Positions 30,018 through 40,194 of a DNA stretch of 64,000 bases are shown piece by piece; position 1 is the first letter of the stretch; the number at the start of each line of letters is the position of its first letter. A model generated the notes under the pieces. It did not search any database and was not told where the DNA came from. It worked only from the letters and a program-made list of their open reading frames with translations. Source of the stretch: Oceanospirillum beijerinckii DSM 7166 (lineage in GTDB: Bacteria > Pseudomonadota > Gammaproteobacteria > Pseudomonadales > Halomonadaceae); assembly GCF_000422425.1 (NCBI RefSeq), contig NZ_KE383831.1, forward strand, positions 1 to 64,000, read 5' to 3'. Position numbers and translations under genes: made by a program.

Positions 30018-31709
30018 TTAATATTTAAAGCGACTGACCAGTGCTTTTAGCTCATGGGAAAGCTGTGTCAGACGGGCACTGTTTTCTGCGGCTTGCTCGG
30101 AAGCGGTCGCCGCTTCTTCAGACACATTGTTAATCGCCATGATATTCTGTTCGATCTCATTGGCTACAGCGCTTTGTTCTTCACTGGCGCTGGCAATTTG
30201 ATCGTTCATGGCCGTGATCTGGGCAACGGCACTGGCGATTGCATTAAGCGCCTCGTTGGCCGATTCCGCCTGAATAACGGTTTGCTGGGCGTGCTCGCAG
30301 CTCTTGGTCATCACCTGAACCGATGACGTTGTCCCGGTTTGCAGCTCCTCAATCACCTTCTGAATCTCTTCTGTGGCCTCCTGAGTACGACTGGCCAGGC
30401 TTCTGACCTCATCGGCTACCACCGCAAAACCACGCCCCTGCTCACCGGCACGGGCAGCTTCAATGGCTGCGTTCAGTGCCAACAGATTGGTTTGTTCAGC
30501 GATAGAGCGAATCACATTCACCATACCGGTAATATTTTCAGACTCTTCATCCAAACGACGAATCGCCGACATCGCCTGGTTGATATTGTCAGCTAACTGA
30601 TCAATATCACTGCGGGTGGCGTTCACCACTCTATGGCCATCTTCGGCTACGGCATTAGCCGTTTGGGCGGCCTGGGCAGCTTCTGCGGCATTTTTAGCCA
30701 CATCGGCTACGGTGGCGACCATCTCGTTAATCGCGGTAGCGGCCTGATTGGTCTCATGGGCCTGGCGCTCCAGACGTGCTCTGTTATCCGATGCCTGCTG
30801 CGTCATCGACTCTGCCGTGGTATTCAGAGAGTCACTGGTTTGCGCCATCTGACGCACCATATCGCGGATATGCCCTGTGAAGTGATTAAACGAGTGGGAC
30901 AAGTGCGTAATTTCATCATTGCCCTTCTCCACTAATTGAGCGGTCAGATCACCATCGCCTTTGGCAATCTCCTCCATGGCTTTGTTCAGATTATTCAGAC
31001 GACGCTGAATTACACGCTGGTAGACCAACCACAAACTGACCAGAGTGAGCAGCAACAGTCCAACGACCAGCAGCGTGATTTTGGCACTGGTAGCACGTCC
31101 CGCTTCCAACTGGTGACTGATATCGGTTGTCACTTCCAGTACACCCCGCACACCACCCATTTTCCAATCATTCTTGGGTGTATCCGGGTGACTGTTATGA
31201 CAGGCGACGCAAGCCTCTGCTGACATCGTATCGGCAATAGCCACCTTAACCAGATGGCGACCATTGTCCTCGAATTCTTCGACGATGGTGGCTCCTGGGG
31301 TATTACTCAGCTTATCCCAGGCGGAGCGCTCAAAGTCAGACAGGCGGCGATCCGCACGGTTAGGGAATGGATAGGCGCTGTACAGCTTGATTTCCAGCCC
31401 CTTCTCTTTCATCAAACCACTCAAGTCATGAATCATGGTTGCTGGCAGTGGTACTTTGTTAGGGTTTGACTTGTGGTCGCTGCCAGGTCTTAAATCATTA
31501 GACTTAACCACCTTCTTGATCACATTCTGTGTGTAGTACTGACGTATGGTTTTAAATTGATCAACAGTGGCTTGAGAGTTATTAATCACGCCGTCCATTA
31601 CGGTTCGATTAAGCTGGTAGGGGATAAAGAGGGCCAGTACCAGTGCGATCAGGGCAATAATAGCCACAATCGGTATGGCCATCTTGCCAAACAGGCCAAG
31701 GTTATTCAT
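30018..31709 (-). CDS. Methyl-accepting chemotaxis protein with a haem-type (Tll0287/DUF3365-like) sensor
   Basis: A 563-residue chemoreceptor: membrane helix (about 10-30), periplasmic domain of the DUF3365/Tll0287 type (about 35-205), second helix (about 213-235), HAMP and signalling rod with the invariant [20 protein letters not shown] tip. The sensor carries CVACH at residues 167-171, a c-type haem attachment motif, so it may sense redox state, oxygen or NO (inference). The ATG at 31709 is chosen because AAGGAG precedes it by 8 bases; an ATG 18 bases upstream lacks this. The gene is divergent from the SulP transporter. Confidence 0.93.
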   Translation of the reverse strand: MNNLGLFGKMAIPIVAIIALIALVLALFIPYQLNRTVMDGVINNSQATVDQFKTIRQYYTQNVIKKVVKSNDLRPGSDHKSNPNKVPLPATMIHDLSGLMKEKGLEIKLYSAYPFPNRADRRLSDFERSAWDKLSNTPGATIVEEFEDNGRHLVKVAIADTMSAEACVACHNSHPDTPKNDWKMGGVRGVLEVTTDISHQLEAGRATSAKITLLVVGLLLLTLVSLWLVYQRVIQRRLNNLNKAMEEIAKGDGDLTAQLVEKGNDEITHLSHSFNHFTGHIRDMVRQMAQTSDSLNTTAESMTQQASDNRARLERQAHETNQAATAINEMVATVADVAKNAAEAAQAAQTANAVAEDGHRVVNATRSDIDQLADNINQAMSAIRRLDEESENITGMVNVIRSIAEQTNLLALNAAIEAARAGEQGRGFAVVADEVRSLASRTQEATEEIQKVIEELQTGTTSSVQVMTKSCEHAQQTVIQAESANEALNAIASAVAQITAMNDQIASASEEQSAVANEIEQNIMAINNVSEEAATASEQAAENSARLTQLSHELKALVSRFKY

Positions 31710-32084
31710 GGGTAAAGCTCCTTGCAATGGAAGGTCTTAAGTCATTGAAAATATTATCGTTTAAATCGCAGCTCTTGTAGAGGTTTAATTGTTTTGCATC
31801 AAACGCAGAAAACTTTTTGACGAAATAAAAATCAGCCTTCAGTGTCACGTCACTTTAACCCTAGTTGGCTAGTCTGCAATTATCAATTTGACCCATTTCA
31901 CAGGGGGACAAATATTTCGATATTTTCTGTATCAAGGCGTCAGAAAGGATGGGATTACTTGCCCTGAAAACGGTTGTTTCGCTGCTCTAAAGCAGATGGG
32001 CTTTTGCACAAGCGAATGCCTTGCTGTAAAATCTTGCCCCCTTCCTATCCCCCCACACAGAATACAGCCCTTTAGAGGAAACAG
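31710..32084. other. Divergent intergenic region, no gene seen
   Basis: This 375-base stretch separates the haem chemoreceptor (-) from the SulP transporter (+) and must carry both promoters. I see no clear operator, repeat or RNA gene. A 72-codon frame from 31888 that runs into the transporter gene is probably chance. Confidence 0.4.
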
Positions 32085-33641
32085 ATGGATTCCAAGCGCT
32101 ATTTAACGCCCGCGCAGATGAAGAACGATGTCTTGTCGGGTTTAACCGTGGCTCTGGCTCTTGTGCCAGAAGCTGTAGCTTTTGCTTTTGTGGCCGGTGT
32201 TGAACCTTTAGTGGGTTTGTATGCGGCCTTTATGGTGGGTCTGGTCACTGCCTGTATCGGTGGTCGTCCGGGTATGATCTCTGGTGCAACCGGTGCACTG
32301 GCCGTTGTGATGGTGTCCCTTGTGGCTCAGCACGGCGTTGAGTATCTGTTTGCCGCTGTGGTGCTGATGGGGATCTTTCAGATTGCTGCCGGTATTTTCC
32401 GTCTGGGGAAGTTTATCCGCATGGTGCCTCACCCGGTGATGTTGGGCTTTGTGAACGGTCTGGCTATCGTGATCTTCCTGGCTCAGTTGGGTCAATTTAA
32501 GTGGAAAGATGAATCCGGCGATATGGTGTGGATGTCTGGCGAACCCCTGATGATTATGGGTGGCCTGATTATTCTAACCATGGCGATTATTCACTACCTA
32601 CCGAAGTTTACCAAGGCGATTCCTTCTTCACTGGCTGCGATTGTGACTGTAACGCTGCTGGCGATCTTTATGGATCTGGATGCCCGTACGGTACAAAACG
32701 TATTGGCAGATATGACCAATGATCCGCTGGCCTCTATTGCAGGTGGCTTCCCAGAGTTCCATATTCCTATGGTACCGCTGACACTGGAAACGCTGTGGAT
32801 TATTCTGCCGTATTCTCTGATTCTGGCGGCGGTAGGTCTGATTGAATCCCTGCTGACCCTGAGTCTGATCGACGAGATGACGGAAACCCGAGGTCGTGGC
32901 AATAAAGAATGTGTCGGTCAGGGTACTGCAAACATTCTGACCGGTTTCTTCGGCGGTATGGGCGGTTGTGCCATGATCGGTCAGAGTATGATCAACATTA
33001 ACTCTGGTGGTCGTGGTCGTCTGTCCGGTATTACTGCAGCGGTATTCCTGCTGTTGTTTATCCTGTTCGCCTCTTCTTTGATCGAGATGATCCCGGTTGC
33101 GGCCTTGGTCGGCGTAATGTTTATGGTGGTGATTGGCACCTTTGAATGGGCCAGTCTGCGCATGATGGGCAAGATTCCTAAGTCCGATGCCTTTGTGATC
33201 GTACTGGTATCCGGTGTCACCGTGGTGACCGATCTGGCGATTGCAGTCATCGTGGGCGTGATTGTTTCCGCGCTGATCTTTGCCTGGGAACACGCCAAGC
33301 ATATTCAGGTGCGTATTATTGAAGACAATGACGAGCGCCGTGTATACGAGCTGACAGGTCCGCTTTTCTTTGCCTCGATCAATAATTTCCGTGAGCAGTT
33401 TGATCCGAAAAATGATCCTCAGGATGTGGTGCTGGACTTCCGTAACTCCCGCGTGAGTGATCATTCGGCCCTGGAAGCGATTGATGCCCTGGCAGAGAAA
33501 TATATCGCTGCGGGTAAAACCCTGCACCTGCGTCATCTGAGCGGTGAGTGTCGGGAGTTGTTGAAGCAGGCCGGTGATCTGGTGGAAGTGAATGTGATCG
33601 AAGATCCTAAGTACCATGTTGCAACGGATAAGCTGGCGTAA
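32085..33641 (+). CDS. SulP-family inorganic anion transporter with STAS domain
   Basis: A 518-residue membrane protein. The N-terminal part starts with [19 protein letters not shown], the SulP signature, and carries about 12 hydrophobic segments including [11 protein letters not shown] and [24 protein letters not shown] cytoplasmic STAS domain follows (about 410-510, [20 protein letters not shown]). SulP proteins carry sulfate, bicarbonate or other anions, often with sodium or protons; which one here is open. GAGGAAACAG precedes the ATG. Its stop overlaps the start of truC by one base. Confidence 0.92.
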   Translation: MDSKRYLTPAQMKNDVLSGLTVALALVPEAVAFAFVAGVEPLVGLYAAFMVGLVTACIGGRPGMISGATGALAVVMVSLVAQHGVEYLFAAVVLMGIFQIAAGIFRLGKFIRMVPHPVMLGFVNGLAIVIFLAQLGQFKWKDESGDMVWMSGEPLMIMGGLIILTMAIIHYLPKFTKAIPSSLAAIVTVTLLAIFMDLDARTVQNVLADMTNDPLASIAGGFPEFHIPMVPLTLETLWIILPYSLILAAVGLIESLLTLSLIDEMTETRGRGNKECVGQGTANILTGFFGGMGGCAMIGQSMININSGGRGRLSGITAAVFLLLFILFASSLIEMIPVAALVGVMFMVVIGTFEWASLRMMGKIPKSDAFVIVLVSGVTVVTDLAIAVIVGVIVSALIFAWEHAKHIQVRIIEDNDERRVYELTGPLFFASINNFREQFDPKNDPQDVVLDFRNSRVSDHSALEAIDALAEKYIAAGKTLHLRHLSGECRELLKQAGDLVEVNVIEDPKYHVATDKLA

Positions 33642-34423
33642 TGATGGAGCTACCGGAAACTGACTCTGGTAACAATAACGGGCAGGATGAGATCCTGCCC
33701 GTTTTGTATCAGGATGACGCTCTGATTGTGATCAACAAACCAACCGGCTTGCTGGTGCATCGCAGCCCCATTGATCGTCACGAGACCCGTTTTGCCCTGC
33801 AGTTAGTGCGCAACCAGATCGGTCAGCGGGTTTATCCCGTGCATCGTCTGGATAAGCCGACTTCAGGTGCGCTGGTGTTCGCTTTAAGCTCAGAGATCGC
33901 CCGTAAGCTCACCGAACAGTTTACGGCTAAGCAGATAGATAAAACCTATCTGGCGGTGGTACGGGGCTATGCTCCTGAGTCCGGCACAATTGATCATGCG
34001 CTGGTGGAAGAGCCGGATAAAAAGATGCCGGGCAGCAAGATCAAGTCCGATCCACAACCGGCGGTCAGTCACTACCGCTGTCTGGCTCAGGCGGAGCTGT
34101 CGGTATTGATTGAGCGTTATCCCCAGAGTCGTTTTTCTTTGGTGGAAGTGAAACCAGAAACCGGACGCCGCCATCAGATTCGCCGTCATATGAAACATAT
34201 CAACCACCCGATTATCGGTGATGCCAAACATGGCCGTGGGCGCTATAACCGCTATTTTAAAGAGTGTATGGACAGTGATCGCTTACTGCTGGCAGCAACA
34301 GAGATCAGTTTTGATCACCCAGTCAGTGGTGAAAAACTGACGATTAAAGCGCCGGTTCAGGATAATATGCTGGCCTTAATGAACCGACTGGGTTGGCAGT
34401 TGTGGGTAGAACGCTATCGTTAG
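33641..34423 (+). CDS. truC: tRNA pseudouridine synthase C (TruC-like)
   Basis: A 260-residue RluA-type pseudouridine synthase with the catalytic block VYPVHRLDKPTSGALVFAL. The segments VINKPTGLLVHRSPID and NHPIIGDAKHGRGRYNRYF are typical of TruC, which modifies U65 in some tRNAs. It begins one base inside the stop of the SulP gene (TAATG), so it is translationally coupled to a transporter, an odd pairing. Confidence 0.88.
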   Translation: MMELPETDSGNNNGQDEILPVLYQDDALIVINKPTGLLVHRSPIDRHETRFALQLVRNQIGQRVYPVHRLDKPTSGALVFALSSEIARKLTEQFTAKQIDKTYLAVVRGYAPESGTIDHALVEEPDKKMPGSKIKSDPQPAVSHYRCLAQAELSVLIERYPQSRFSLVEVKPETGRRHQIRRHMKHINHPIIGDAKHGRGRYNRYFKECMDSDRLLLAATEISFDHPVSGEKLTIKAPVQDNMLALMNRLGWQLWVERYR

Positions 34424-34537
34424 GCAATATGGTTTGCGCCGGGCTTTGGTTTGATTAAACAAGTTGGTTTGATTGAACAGGTTAGCTTGTATTGAAAAAG
34501 CTGTAGCTAATCTGAGTTAAATTTGAGTAATAGAAAG

Positions 34538-35359
34538 ATGAGTGATGATTACGCTTACCGCTTTGGCGGTATTGAGCGCCTGTATGGCACTGTAGCGGCC
34601 CAGGCGTTTCGTCAGGCCCATGTGGCCGTAGTGGGTATTGGTGGTGTCGGTTCCTGGGGCGCTGAGGCCCTGGCCCGCAGTGGTATCGGTCAGATTACTT
34701 TGATCGATCTGGATGATATCTGTACCTCTAATATCAACCGCCAGATTCATGCGTTGGATGGCCAGATTGGTCACTCCAAGGTAGACGCGATGGCCGAGCG
34801 TATTCGTTTGATCAACCCAGAATGTCAGGTGAATGCGGTATCGGCTTTTGTCACCGAAAAAAATGTCGCAGAGCTGATGAGCAAAGAGTTCGATTATGTG
34901 CTGGATGCGATTGACTCGGTAAAGCATAAGTGTGCCATGATCGCGTATTGCCGTCGTAATAAGATCCCGCTGATCACCATTGGCGGTGCCGGTGGTCAGA
35001 CCGATCCACTGCAGATTACGACGGCTGATCTGAGTAAAACCGAGCAGGATCCGCTGTTAGCTAAGACTCGTAATCAGTTGCGCCGTAACTATAATTTCCC
35101 CACCAACACCAAGCGCCGTTTTGGTGTGGAAGCGGTTTATTCTACCGAACAACTGGTTTATCCCGCTGAAGATGGCTCCGTGTGTCATCAGAAACCGGAT
35201 AATGGCGAATCCGTACGCCTGGATTGCCGCAGTGGTTTTGGTGCGGTTACCGTTGTTACCGGTACATTTGCTTTTGTGGCGGTATCGCGCATTCTGAAAA
35301 AACTGGCGGCAAAGGCAGAGAGGGTTAAAGAAGAGGCTGAAAAGAAAACAGCTTCATAA
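34538..35359 (+). CDS. tcdA: tRNA threonylcarbamoyladenosine dehydratase
   Basis: Catalyses the ATP-dependent cyclisation of t6A37 in tRNA to ct6A. The 273-residue E1-like protein has the nucleotide loop VVGIGGVGSWGAEALARSGI, LIDLDDICTSNINRQ, and the later Arg/Cys region RFGVEAVYSTEQ typical of TcdA (CsdL). The start at 34538 (MSDDYAYRFGG) gives the usual N-terminus; a TTG 15 bases upstream is the alternative and neither has a strong ribosome site. A terminator follows at 35406. Confidence 0.92.
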   Translation: MSDDYAYRFGGIERLYGTVAAQAFRQAHVAVVGIGGVGSWGAEALARSGIGQITLIDLDDICTSNINRQIHALDGQIGHSKVDAMAERIRLINPECQVNAVSAFVTEKNVAELMSKEFDYVLDAIDSVKHKCAMIAYCRRNKIPLITIGGAGGQTDPLQITTADLSKTEQDPLLAKTRNQLRRNYNFPTNTKRRFGVEAVYSTEQLVYPAEDGSVCHQKPDNGESVRLDCRSGFGAVTVVTGTFAFVAVSRILKKLAAKAERVKEEAEKKTAS

Positions 35360-35405
35360 TCTACTCTTCATACTGAGATCATCTGGCACTAACACTCTGA
35401 AATAA

Positions 35406-35446
35406 AAGGCTATTCTTCGGTACCAGACCAGAGAATAGTCTTTTTA
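35406..35446 (+). terminator. Rho-independent terminator of tcdA
   Basis: AGGCTATTCT pairs with AGAATAGTCT (one G-U pair) and is followed by TTTTTAT. Confidence 0.75.
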
Positions 35447-35467
35447 TATCCTGCTGATCAAAAAGCA

Positions 35468-35632
35468 TTAGCTGTTGTGAGGAAACGTCCTGCGATAGGT
35501 TTCAGCCAGTTTATTCAACCTTAGTAGTTCACTAAGATTATTGACTTCCGTGACAGTAAGTAGAAGGCGAACACCCTCCAAAATATCATTGCTCTTCCAT
35601 TGCTGTAGCGCTTCAAACTCTTGCTCTGACAT
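35468..35632 (-). CDS. Small hypothetical protein, 54 residues
   Basis: A short frame begins with MSEQEFEALQQWKSND and ends with RTFPHNS. Its composition is that of a normal amphipathic helical protein (LLRLNKLAETYRRTF), and AGGA lies 8 bases before the ATG. No membrane helix or signal peptide is seen, and I know no family. It fills a gap of 437 bases between tcdA and the DUF3095 gene, which supports it being real. Confidence 0.5.
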   Translation of the reverse strand: MSEQEFEALQQWKSNDILEGVRLLLTVTEVNNLSELLRLNKLAETYRRTFPHNS

Positions 35633-35796
35633 AGTCTGTATTCCTGAAAATCGTTTGATTAGACTATAGTAAAAAGATGTTGCAGCGCAATATCAAAAGT
35701 GTGACATTTCACCAGTCTTTGCCAGATATGATTGATCGGACATTCTTAAAGTTATTAACTCCTTATATATCATAGGGATAGTGCAGGTTCCTACCG

Positions 35797-36990
35797 TCAC
35801 GTATTGTCTTTGATCATTTCTGCTGATTGCTTTCTCTGTTGCTTGAGTTGTCGAGCAGCCAGAGCATCAGCACCATCAACAAAATGGAAATGATCTATGC
35901 CACTTTGAAAAATCAGACAAGTTAATAATGCAGCCGAGGATACACTGGTTCCGTAATACAACCGACCCTGCTGGAACTCTTCTTCAAGACATTGAATAAG
36001 CCGCTCACGCTGTACCTGATTGCCTGCGAGTACCATACGCAACATATCATCAAACTTTCTGTGGTCGGAATTGGCAATCATATCAGCCTTGTATTGCCCC
36101 CAGTTATAACCACTGACAGAGATCGAATGCCCCATCATCAGACCGCCAAAAAAGGCGACTACGCGCATCTTGATCTTGTACCACAGCTTATAAAAGGCGC
36201 CTCGGTTACGGGTAAACAGACGATACTCACTGCGTAACTTTTCCTGGGAAAAACTCATGCTCAGCTTATCAGCCTGCAAAGGATGGTGTTCTTCCCGTTC
36301 GCCGTAGATATGCAGAATCTTATCCATCATCTGACGGTAGGTTTCTGTTTGTTGCTCCAGAGTATCGCAACGGGCTTCAATTAATATAGATACGGTTTCG
36401 TCCTTTGGGCTGGGAATACGGTCCCAACGACACTGCAAGCCTGAGAAATCAGCATCCGCAACAATATAGTCTGGAATTCCGTAACGCTCAGGGCACTGTT
36501 TAAGCCAGTTCTCCGCAGCTTGCAAACCACCGCCGGTAAATGAGGCCTGAGTGGCTCCAGGGCTGATACGCAGTTTGCTGACCAAAAGAGGAATACGATC
36601 TGCACTGAGTAAAGATACGGGAACAAAACCTGTTCTCAGTTTTAGGTTATAGGCCTGCTCAGAGATGGCCGCTGTCCCCTTTAAAGCGGCCAGAGCAGGC
36701 TCCAGGCAGTCCGGTGGAATACATAATGAGGCGCCATCACCACCAAAGATATAGGGAATTTCCAGGCGCTCACAGGCGTTGAGCACTGCGATAATACAGC
36801 TGGCTCCCAAAGTGTTAACATCCTGATAGCGGTCATTTTCAATAGCCTGGGTCGAACCTTCAATATCAGCGACCAGCACATACCAATCTTCGGGTACCTG
36901 ATGGTAAGCATTCAGCTCTAACAGGTCGGTGAAGGCACAAACCTCCGTCAACTCCTGGTAGAAATTTCGATGACTGCTGGCACTGCTCAT
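35797..36990 (-). CDS. DUF3095 family protein (class III nucleotidyl-cyclase-like)
   Basis: A 397-residue protein whose N-terminal half resembles a class III adenylate/guanylate cyclase core: VLVADIEGST holds a metal-ligand Asp (D42), and IPYIFGGDGASL supplies a second (D85). The family DUF3095 has no proven activity. The start at 36990 is chosen because it clears the upstream gene, leaving a 67-base gap; an ATG at 37077 would overlap the asparaginase stop. It lies downstream of ansA on the same strand and is probably co-transcribed. Confidence 0.82.
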   Translation of the reverse strand: MSSASSHRNFYQELTEVCAFTDLLELNAYHQVPEDWYVLVADIEGSTQAIENDRYQDVNTLGASCIIAVLNACERLEIPYIFGGDGASLCIPPDCLEPALAALKGTAAISEQAYNLKLRTGFVPVSLLSADRIPLLVSKLRISPGATQASFTGGGLQAAENWLKQCPERYGIPDYIVADADFSGLQCRWDRIPSPKDETVSILIEARCDTLEQQTETYRQMMDKILHIYGEREEHHPLQADKLSMSFSQEKLRSEYRLFTRNRGAFYKLWYKIKMRVVAFFGGLMMGHSISVSGYNWGQYKADMIANSDHRKFDDMLRMVLAGNQVQRERLIQCLEEEFQQGRLYYGTSVSSAALLTCLIFQSGIDHFHFVDGADALAARQLKQQRKQSAEMIKDNT

Positions 36991-37057
36991 AGTGTTTTGA
37001 GTTCCATAATGACAAGAAGTCTGCCGAGAATCCAAAAAAGACCAGCAGTATGCCGAA

Positions 37058-38161
37058 TTATACGCTGAACTCCCCACAATGATTGCGTTTAAATGCCTGT
37101 TTTAACTCATCTCCCTGTAGGCCTGCCTGCAGTAAACAGTGTAGTTTGGTAAAAGCCGCCTCACAGGTCATATCAACAGCAGAAATCACTCCGCATTCTG
37201 ACAGGGCAGAGCCTGTCGCATAGCTCTGACTAACAGGGCCATTAGGGCACTGACTGCGATTGACAATGACGATGCCAGAATCATTGGCTGCTTTTAACAA
37301 GGCCATCAGGTTTTGGTTCTGATCCGGAGCATTACCACTACCAAAGGTTTCCAACACAACAGCTTGCACAGGTGCACGTAGCAGCGGTGCTAACAGATCC
37401 GCACTTAAACCAGGGTGCAGTTTAAGTACGCAAACCTGGGCCTGATGCTGCTGAGCGGCCTGACTAAGGCTGAGATACAGGTTACTGTCAGTAACGACAG
37501 CAGGTAGCAGCCTACTGCCATCAAGAGAGAACAGATCGTCACGCCAATGGCCTAAAGCTTCAAGATTTGGTGTCGCAAACCCCTGATGGGAATAGGTACT
37601 GATCTTGCTGCTGCGGTTAGCACGTAGCAAATGGCCACCAAAAGCGACCAGAGTTTCCTGAATTTGATTATTTTGGGCATAAACCAAAGAAGCGATCACA
37701 TTATTCGGCGCGTCGCTGTTCTCAAACTCCAGAGGATATTGAGAGCCGGTGACAATAACCGGCTTGCCTAACCCCTGAGTCAAAAAGCTCAACGCAGAAG
37801 CGGTATAAGCCAGCGTATCGGTACCGTGTAACAGGATAAAACCCTGATATTGATCCCGGTAGCGCCAAATCATCGCTGCCAGTTGGAACCAATGTTCCGG
37901 TTGAGCATTAGAGCTATCAATCAGAGGCTCCAACGTAAAAAGATCAAAGCTCGTAAGCTGATTTTTGATCCCGTCCGGTTGTTGACTCAGCAGTTGTGAT
38001 AGACGCTGAGCCATATTGCCGCTGGGAGCTAAACCTTTGTCCGTTTGAGTCATGCCTATGGTGCCGCCAGTGTAGATAATGGCGATACGTGGGGATAGTG
38101 AGATATCTTGCGTCACCGTTTGCAGTGTAACGGTTTCGCGCAATTCGGTTGTTTGACTCAT
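37058..38161 (-). CDS. ansA: L-asparaginase (type I-like)
   Basis: Hydrolyses asparagine to aspartate and ammonia. The 367 residues show both catalytic Thr motifs, IIYTGGTIGM and LLHGTDTLAYTASAL, and the following VIVTGSQYPLE. No signal peptide is seen, so it should act in the cytoplasm, as type I enzymes do. GAGAG lies upstream of the ATG. The product fits the acidic-amino-acid theme of the window. Confidence 0.92.
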   Translation of the reverse strand: MSQTTELRETVTLQTVTQDISLSPRIAIIYTGGTIGMTQTDKGLAPSGNMAQRLSQLLSQQPDGIKNQLTSFDLFTLEPLIDSSNAQPEHWFQLAAMIWRYRDQYQGFILLHGTDTLAYTASALSFLTQGLGKPVIVTGSQYPLEFENSDAPNNVIASLVYAQNNQIQETLVAFGGHLLRANRSSKISTYSHQGFATPNLEALGHWRDDLFSLDGSRLLPAVVTDSNLYLSLSQAAQQHQAQVCVLKLHPGLSADLLAPLLRAPVQAVVLETFGSGNAPDQNQNLMALLKAANDSGIVIVNRSQCPNGPVSQSYATGSALSECGVISAVDMTCEAAFTKLHCLLQAGLQGDELKQAFKRNHCGEFSV

Positions 38162-38380
38162 GGCTGGCTCTCAAAGTGATTTATAGGGTGTTTTTATCTT
38201 ATAATCAAAGGGTTGTTGAACAGTAACGCACTACAATTAGATAACTAACTCTCTATCTCAACAGCATCATTGCCTCTACGTCGCCACTGTACAAAAATAA
38301 TGACAGACAATAGCGATTGCTCAACAAGAGATAGCATGGGTTATGTCAATACATTATCAGCTGTCGTGTTCACGCAGTGC

Positions 38381-38443
38381 GTAATGCTTACAGTGAATTG
38401 TATAGCGTTTACTGTGGATTTTGCCTTTAAGGCTTAGCATTAC
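38381..38443. other. Three-way-junction-like inverted repeat in an intergenic region
   Basis: An outer stem GTAATGCT/AGCATTAC (38381-38388 with 38436-38443) encloses two smaller stems, ACAGT/ACTGT (38390-38394 with 38411-38415) and GCCTT/AAGGC (38423-38433). It lies in the 444-base gap between ansA (-) and the oxoprolinase fusion (+), where no gene is seen otherwise. Confidence 0.45.
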
Positions 38444-38605
38444 AGCGAATAAGTGATGACGACAAAACAAATGTTAAGTATGGCAAAGTCATAATAAAAA
38501 ACCTACATATTTGCTTGAACCCAACCATTTAAACTTATTTGTCATTTTATTTCGGGGGAATATCTGGCCGGTTTAATGACTGACAGATAGCATGGAGAAA
38601 ACAGA

Positions 38606-39955
38606 ATGATCCGTATTGAAATCGCCTCTGCCAATAGCCTGATGCTGGCCTTTTCCTATCAGGCCAGTGCAGATATTCAGCAGCAGATAACCAGTGTGGC
38701 ACATGAGATTGCTCAACTGGAAGAAGTGACGGATCTGGTGCCCGCACCTATCTCTCTCTTAGTATGCTTTGACCTGTTAAAGACAGACTCAGCCCAACTG
38801 ATCGCCAAGCTGGAAGCCCTGCTACAATCAAAAGCTCAGGGTAGTTCACACCCGGGTTCAAGCTCTGAACAAAAAACAAAAATGGTGTCATACGACCCGC
38901 TACCACCATTGTTTACGGAAAGCAGAGGCCTCACCTCTGAGGCTAAACGGCAGATTCAGCAAGCACATGATAGCTGGAGCGAGCAGGCTCCTCAGTCAGG
39001 TTTCAGTGTTATTCACCCAGGACTGATGTCTCAGATTCAGGACGGTGGTCGTCGGGGTTACCAGCAGCAGGGGCTGACATCCGGCGGGCCCTTGGATGAA
39101 CATGCATTTCAGTGGGCCAATCATCTGTTGCAAAATACCTCAAGCAGCCCTGTGATTGAAATCAGCTTTGGCGGCTTAAAACTACAAAGTCAGGTGGATA
39201 CCTTGATTGCCGTCACAGGGGCAGATCTCAGCCTGAGCATTAATGACCAACCGGCTCCGAATTGGGAGATACTGGCCGTTCGTGCCGGTGACCGTATTGA
39301 ATTTGGTTACCCCAAAAGTGGGACCCGAGCTTATCTGGCGGTTAAGGGTGGTTTTCAGTTGCCACAATATTTTGGCAGTTCAGCAACAGTGCAATGGCAG
39401 GGCCTGGGAGGTTTTGGGGATCAACATAGTGGTGATAGTCCGTGTACAGGACTTCAGTTTGGTGAACTACTGCCCTGTAATGAACAGGAACATCGCAGTA
39501 ACAACCAACTGCAGAGCCTGATCGGCAAACGGGTCAGTAGCAGCTATATTCCGGATTATCAGCACTCTTTAAGCCTGAGAGTGGTTTTGGGTTATCAACG
39601 TAAGCTGTTTAGCGCCGATCAATTAGAGCGCTTTTTCCGCCACTCCTACCAGATATCTCAGGACTGTGATCGCAAGGCTTTTGTCCTGGAAGGTTCCAGT
39701 ATTAAACCACAACAATCTCAATCAACTGAGCAGGGTTTGGCTTTGGGTGCCGTTCAGATCTCTGATCAGGGACAGCCTGTTATTGCGATGCCTGACCGGC
39801 AGCTATTATCGAAGTGCTCTATCCTGGGTTGTATCTATCCACCGGATCTGGGCCAATTGGCACAGCGTCACCCTAAAACAGAAGTACGCTTCGAGCCGAT
39901 CAGCCTATACGAAGCGCAGCTGCAACTGACCCGACTTTACCGCTATTTCCGTTAA
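38606..39955 (+). CDS. Fused 5-oxoprolinase subunit: PxpB remnant plus PxpC
   Basis: PxpABC cleave 5-oxoproline to glutamate with ATP. Here 449 residues join an N-terminal piece (1-85, IEIASANSLMLAF...EEVTDLVPAPISLLVCFD) resembling only the first part of PxpB, a polar linker (86-130), and a PxpC-like domain (133-445; VIHPGLMSQIQDGGRRGYQQQGLTSGGPLD). The C-terminal block normally ending in a TGGYP motif reads DRQLLSKCS instead, so activity is doubtful. No pxpA lies nearby. It may be a divergent or decaying carboxylase-type protein. The ATG at 38606 has GGAG about 10 bases upstream. Confidence 0.82.
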   Translation: MIRIEIASANSLMLAFSYQASADIQQQITSVAHEIAQLEEVTDLVPAPISLLVCFDLLKTDSAQLIAKLEALLQSKAQGSSHPGSSSEQKTKMVSYDPLPPLFTESRGLTSEAKRQIQQAHDSWSEQAPQSGFSVIHPGLMSQIQDGGRRGYQQQGLTSGGPLDEHAFQWANHLLQNTSSSPVIEISFGGLKLQSQVDTLIAVTGADLSLSINDQPAPNWEILAVRAGDRIEFGYPKSGTRAYLAVKGGFQLPQYFGSSATVQWQGLGGFGDQHSGDSPCTGLQFGELLPCNEQEHRSNNQLQSLIGKRVSSSYIPDYQHSLSLRVVLGYQRKLFSADQLERFFRHSYQISQDCDRKAFVLEGSSIKPQQSQSTEQGLALGAVQISDQGQPVIAMPDRQLLSKCSILGCIYPPDLGQLAQRHPKTEVRFEPISLYEAQLQLTRLYRYFR

Positions 39956-40078
39956 TTCCGTTAATTCGTTTTTGAGTCGTTAAGGAATGTAAAAGCCGAT
40001 AAGGGAAAAGCCTTATGCAGAGGACGCTCTGCTGGTGCTTCAGGGGAAACCGTTCACTTTTTATACTGTTATTTTAAA

Positions 40079-40101
40079 AAATTGTTACCACATAACATTT
40101 T
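40079..40101 (+). promoter_or_regulatory. Zur-box-like palindrome before the CobW-type gene
   Basis: GTTA, five bases, TAAC (40084-40096), flanked by AATT on the left and ATTT on the right, matches the gammaproteobacterial Zur box (AAATGTTA-N5-TAACATTT) at nearly every position. A weaker second half-match, GTTACAACAGTGATATT, lies at about 40125. The downstream gene is of a zinc-linked family, which supports the call. Confidence 0.7.
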
Positions 40102-40194
40102 TACCGGAAAAGCCTGTATTGAGTGTTACAACAGTGATATTTTCCTGCATAAAGATTACCGTGATAACCCCCTGTGTCAAAAGAGATCTCTTAC

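Noticed and set aside
31888-32106. 72-codon frame ending inside the SulP gene
   Set aside because: It overlaps the well-placed SulP start, lacks hydrophobic or known features and has a Cys/Pro-rich chance-like composition.
32628-33617. 329-codon minus-strand frame opposite the SulP gene
   Set aside because: Very rich in His, Gln and Thr, as expected when a membrane-protein gene is read backwards; the SulP motifs on the other strand are unambiguous.
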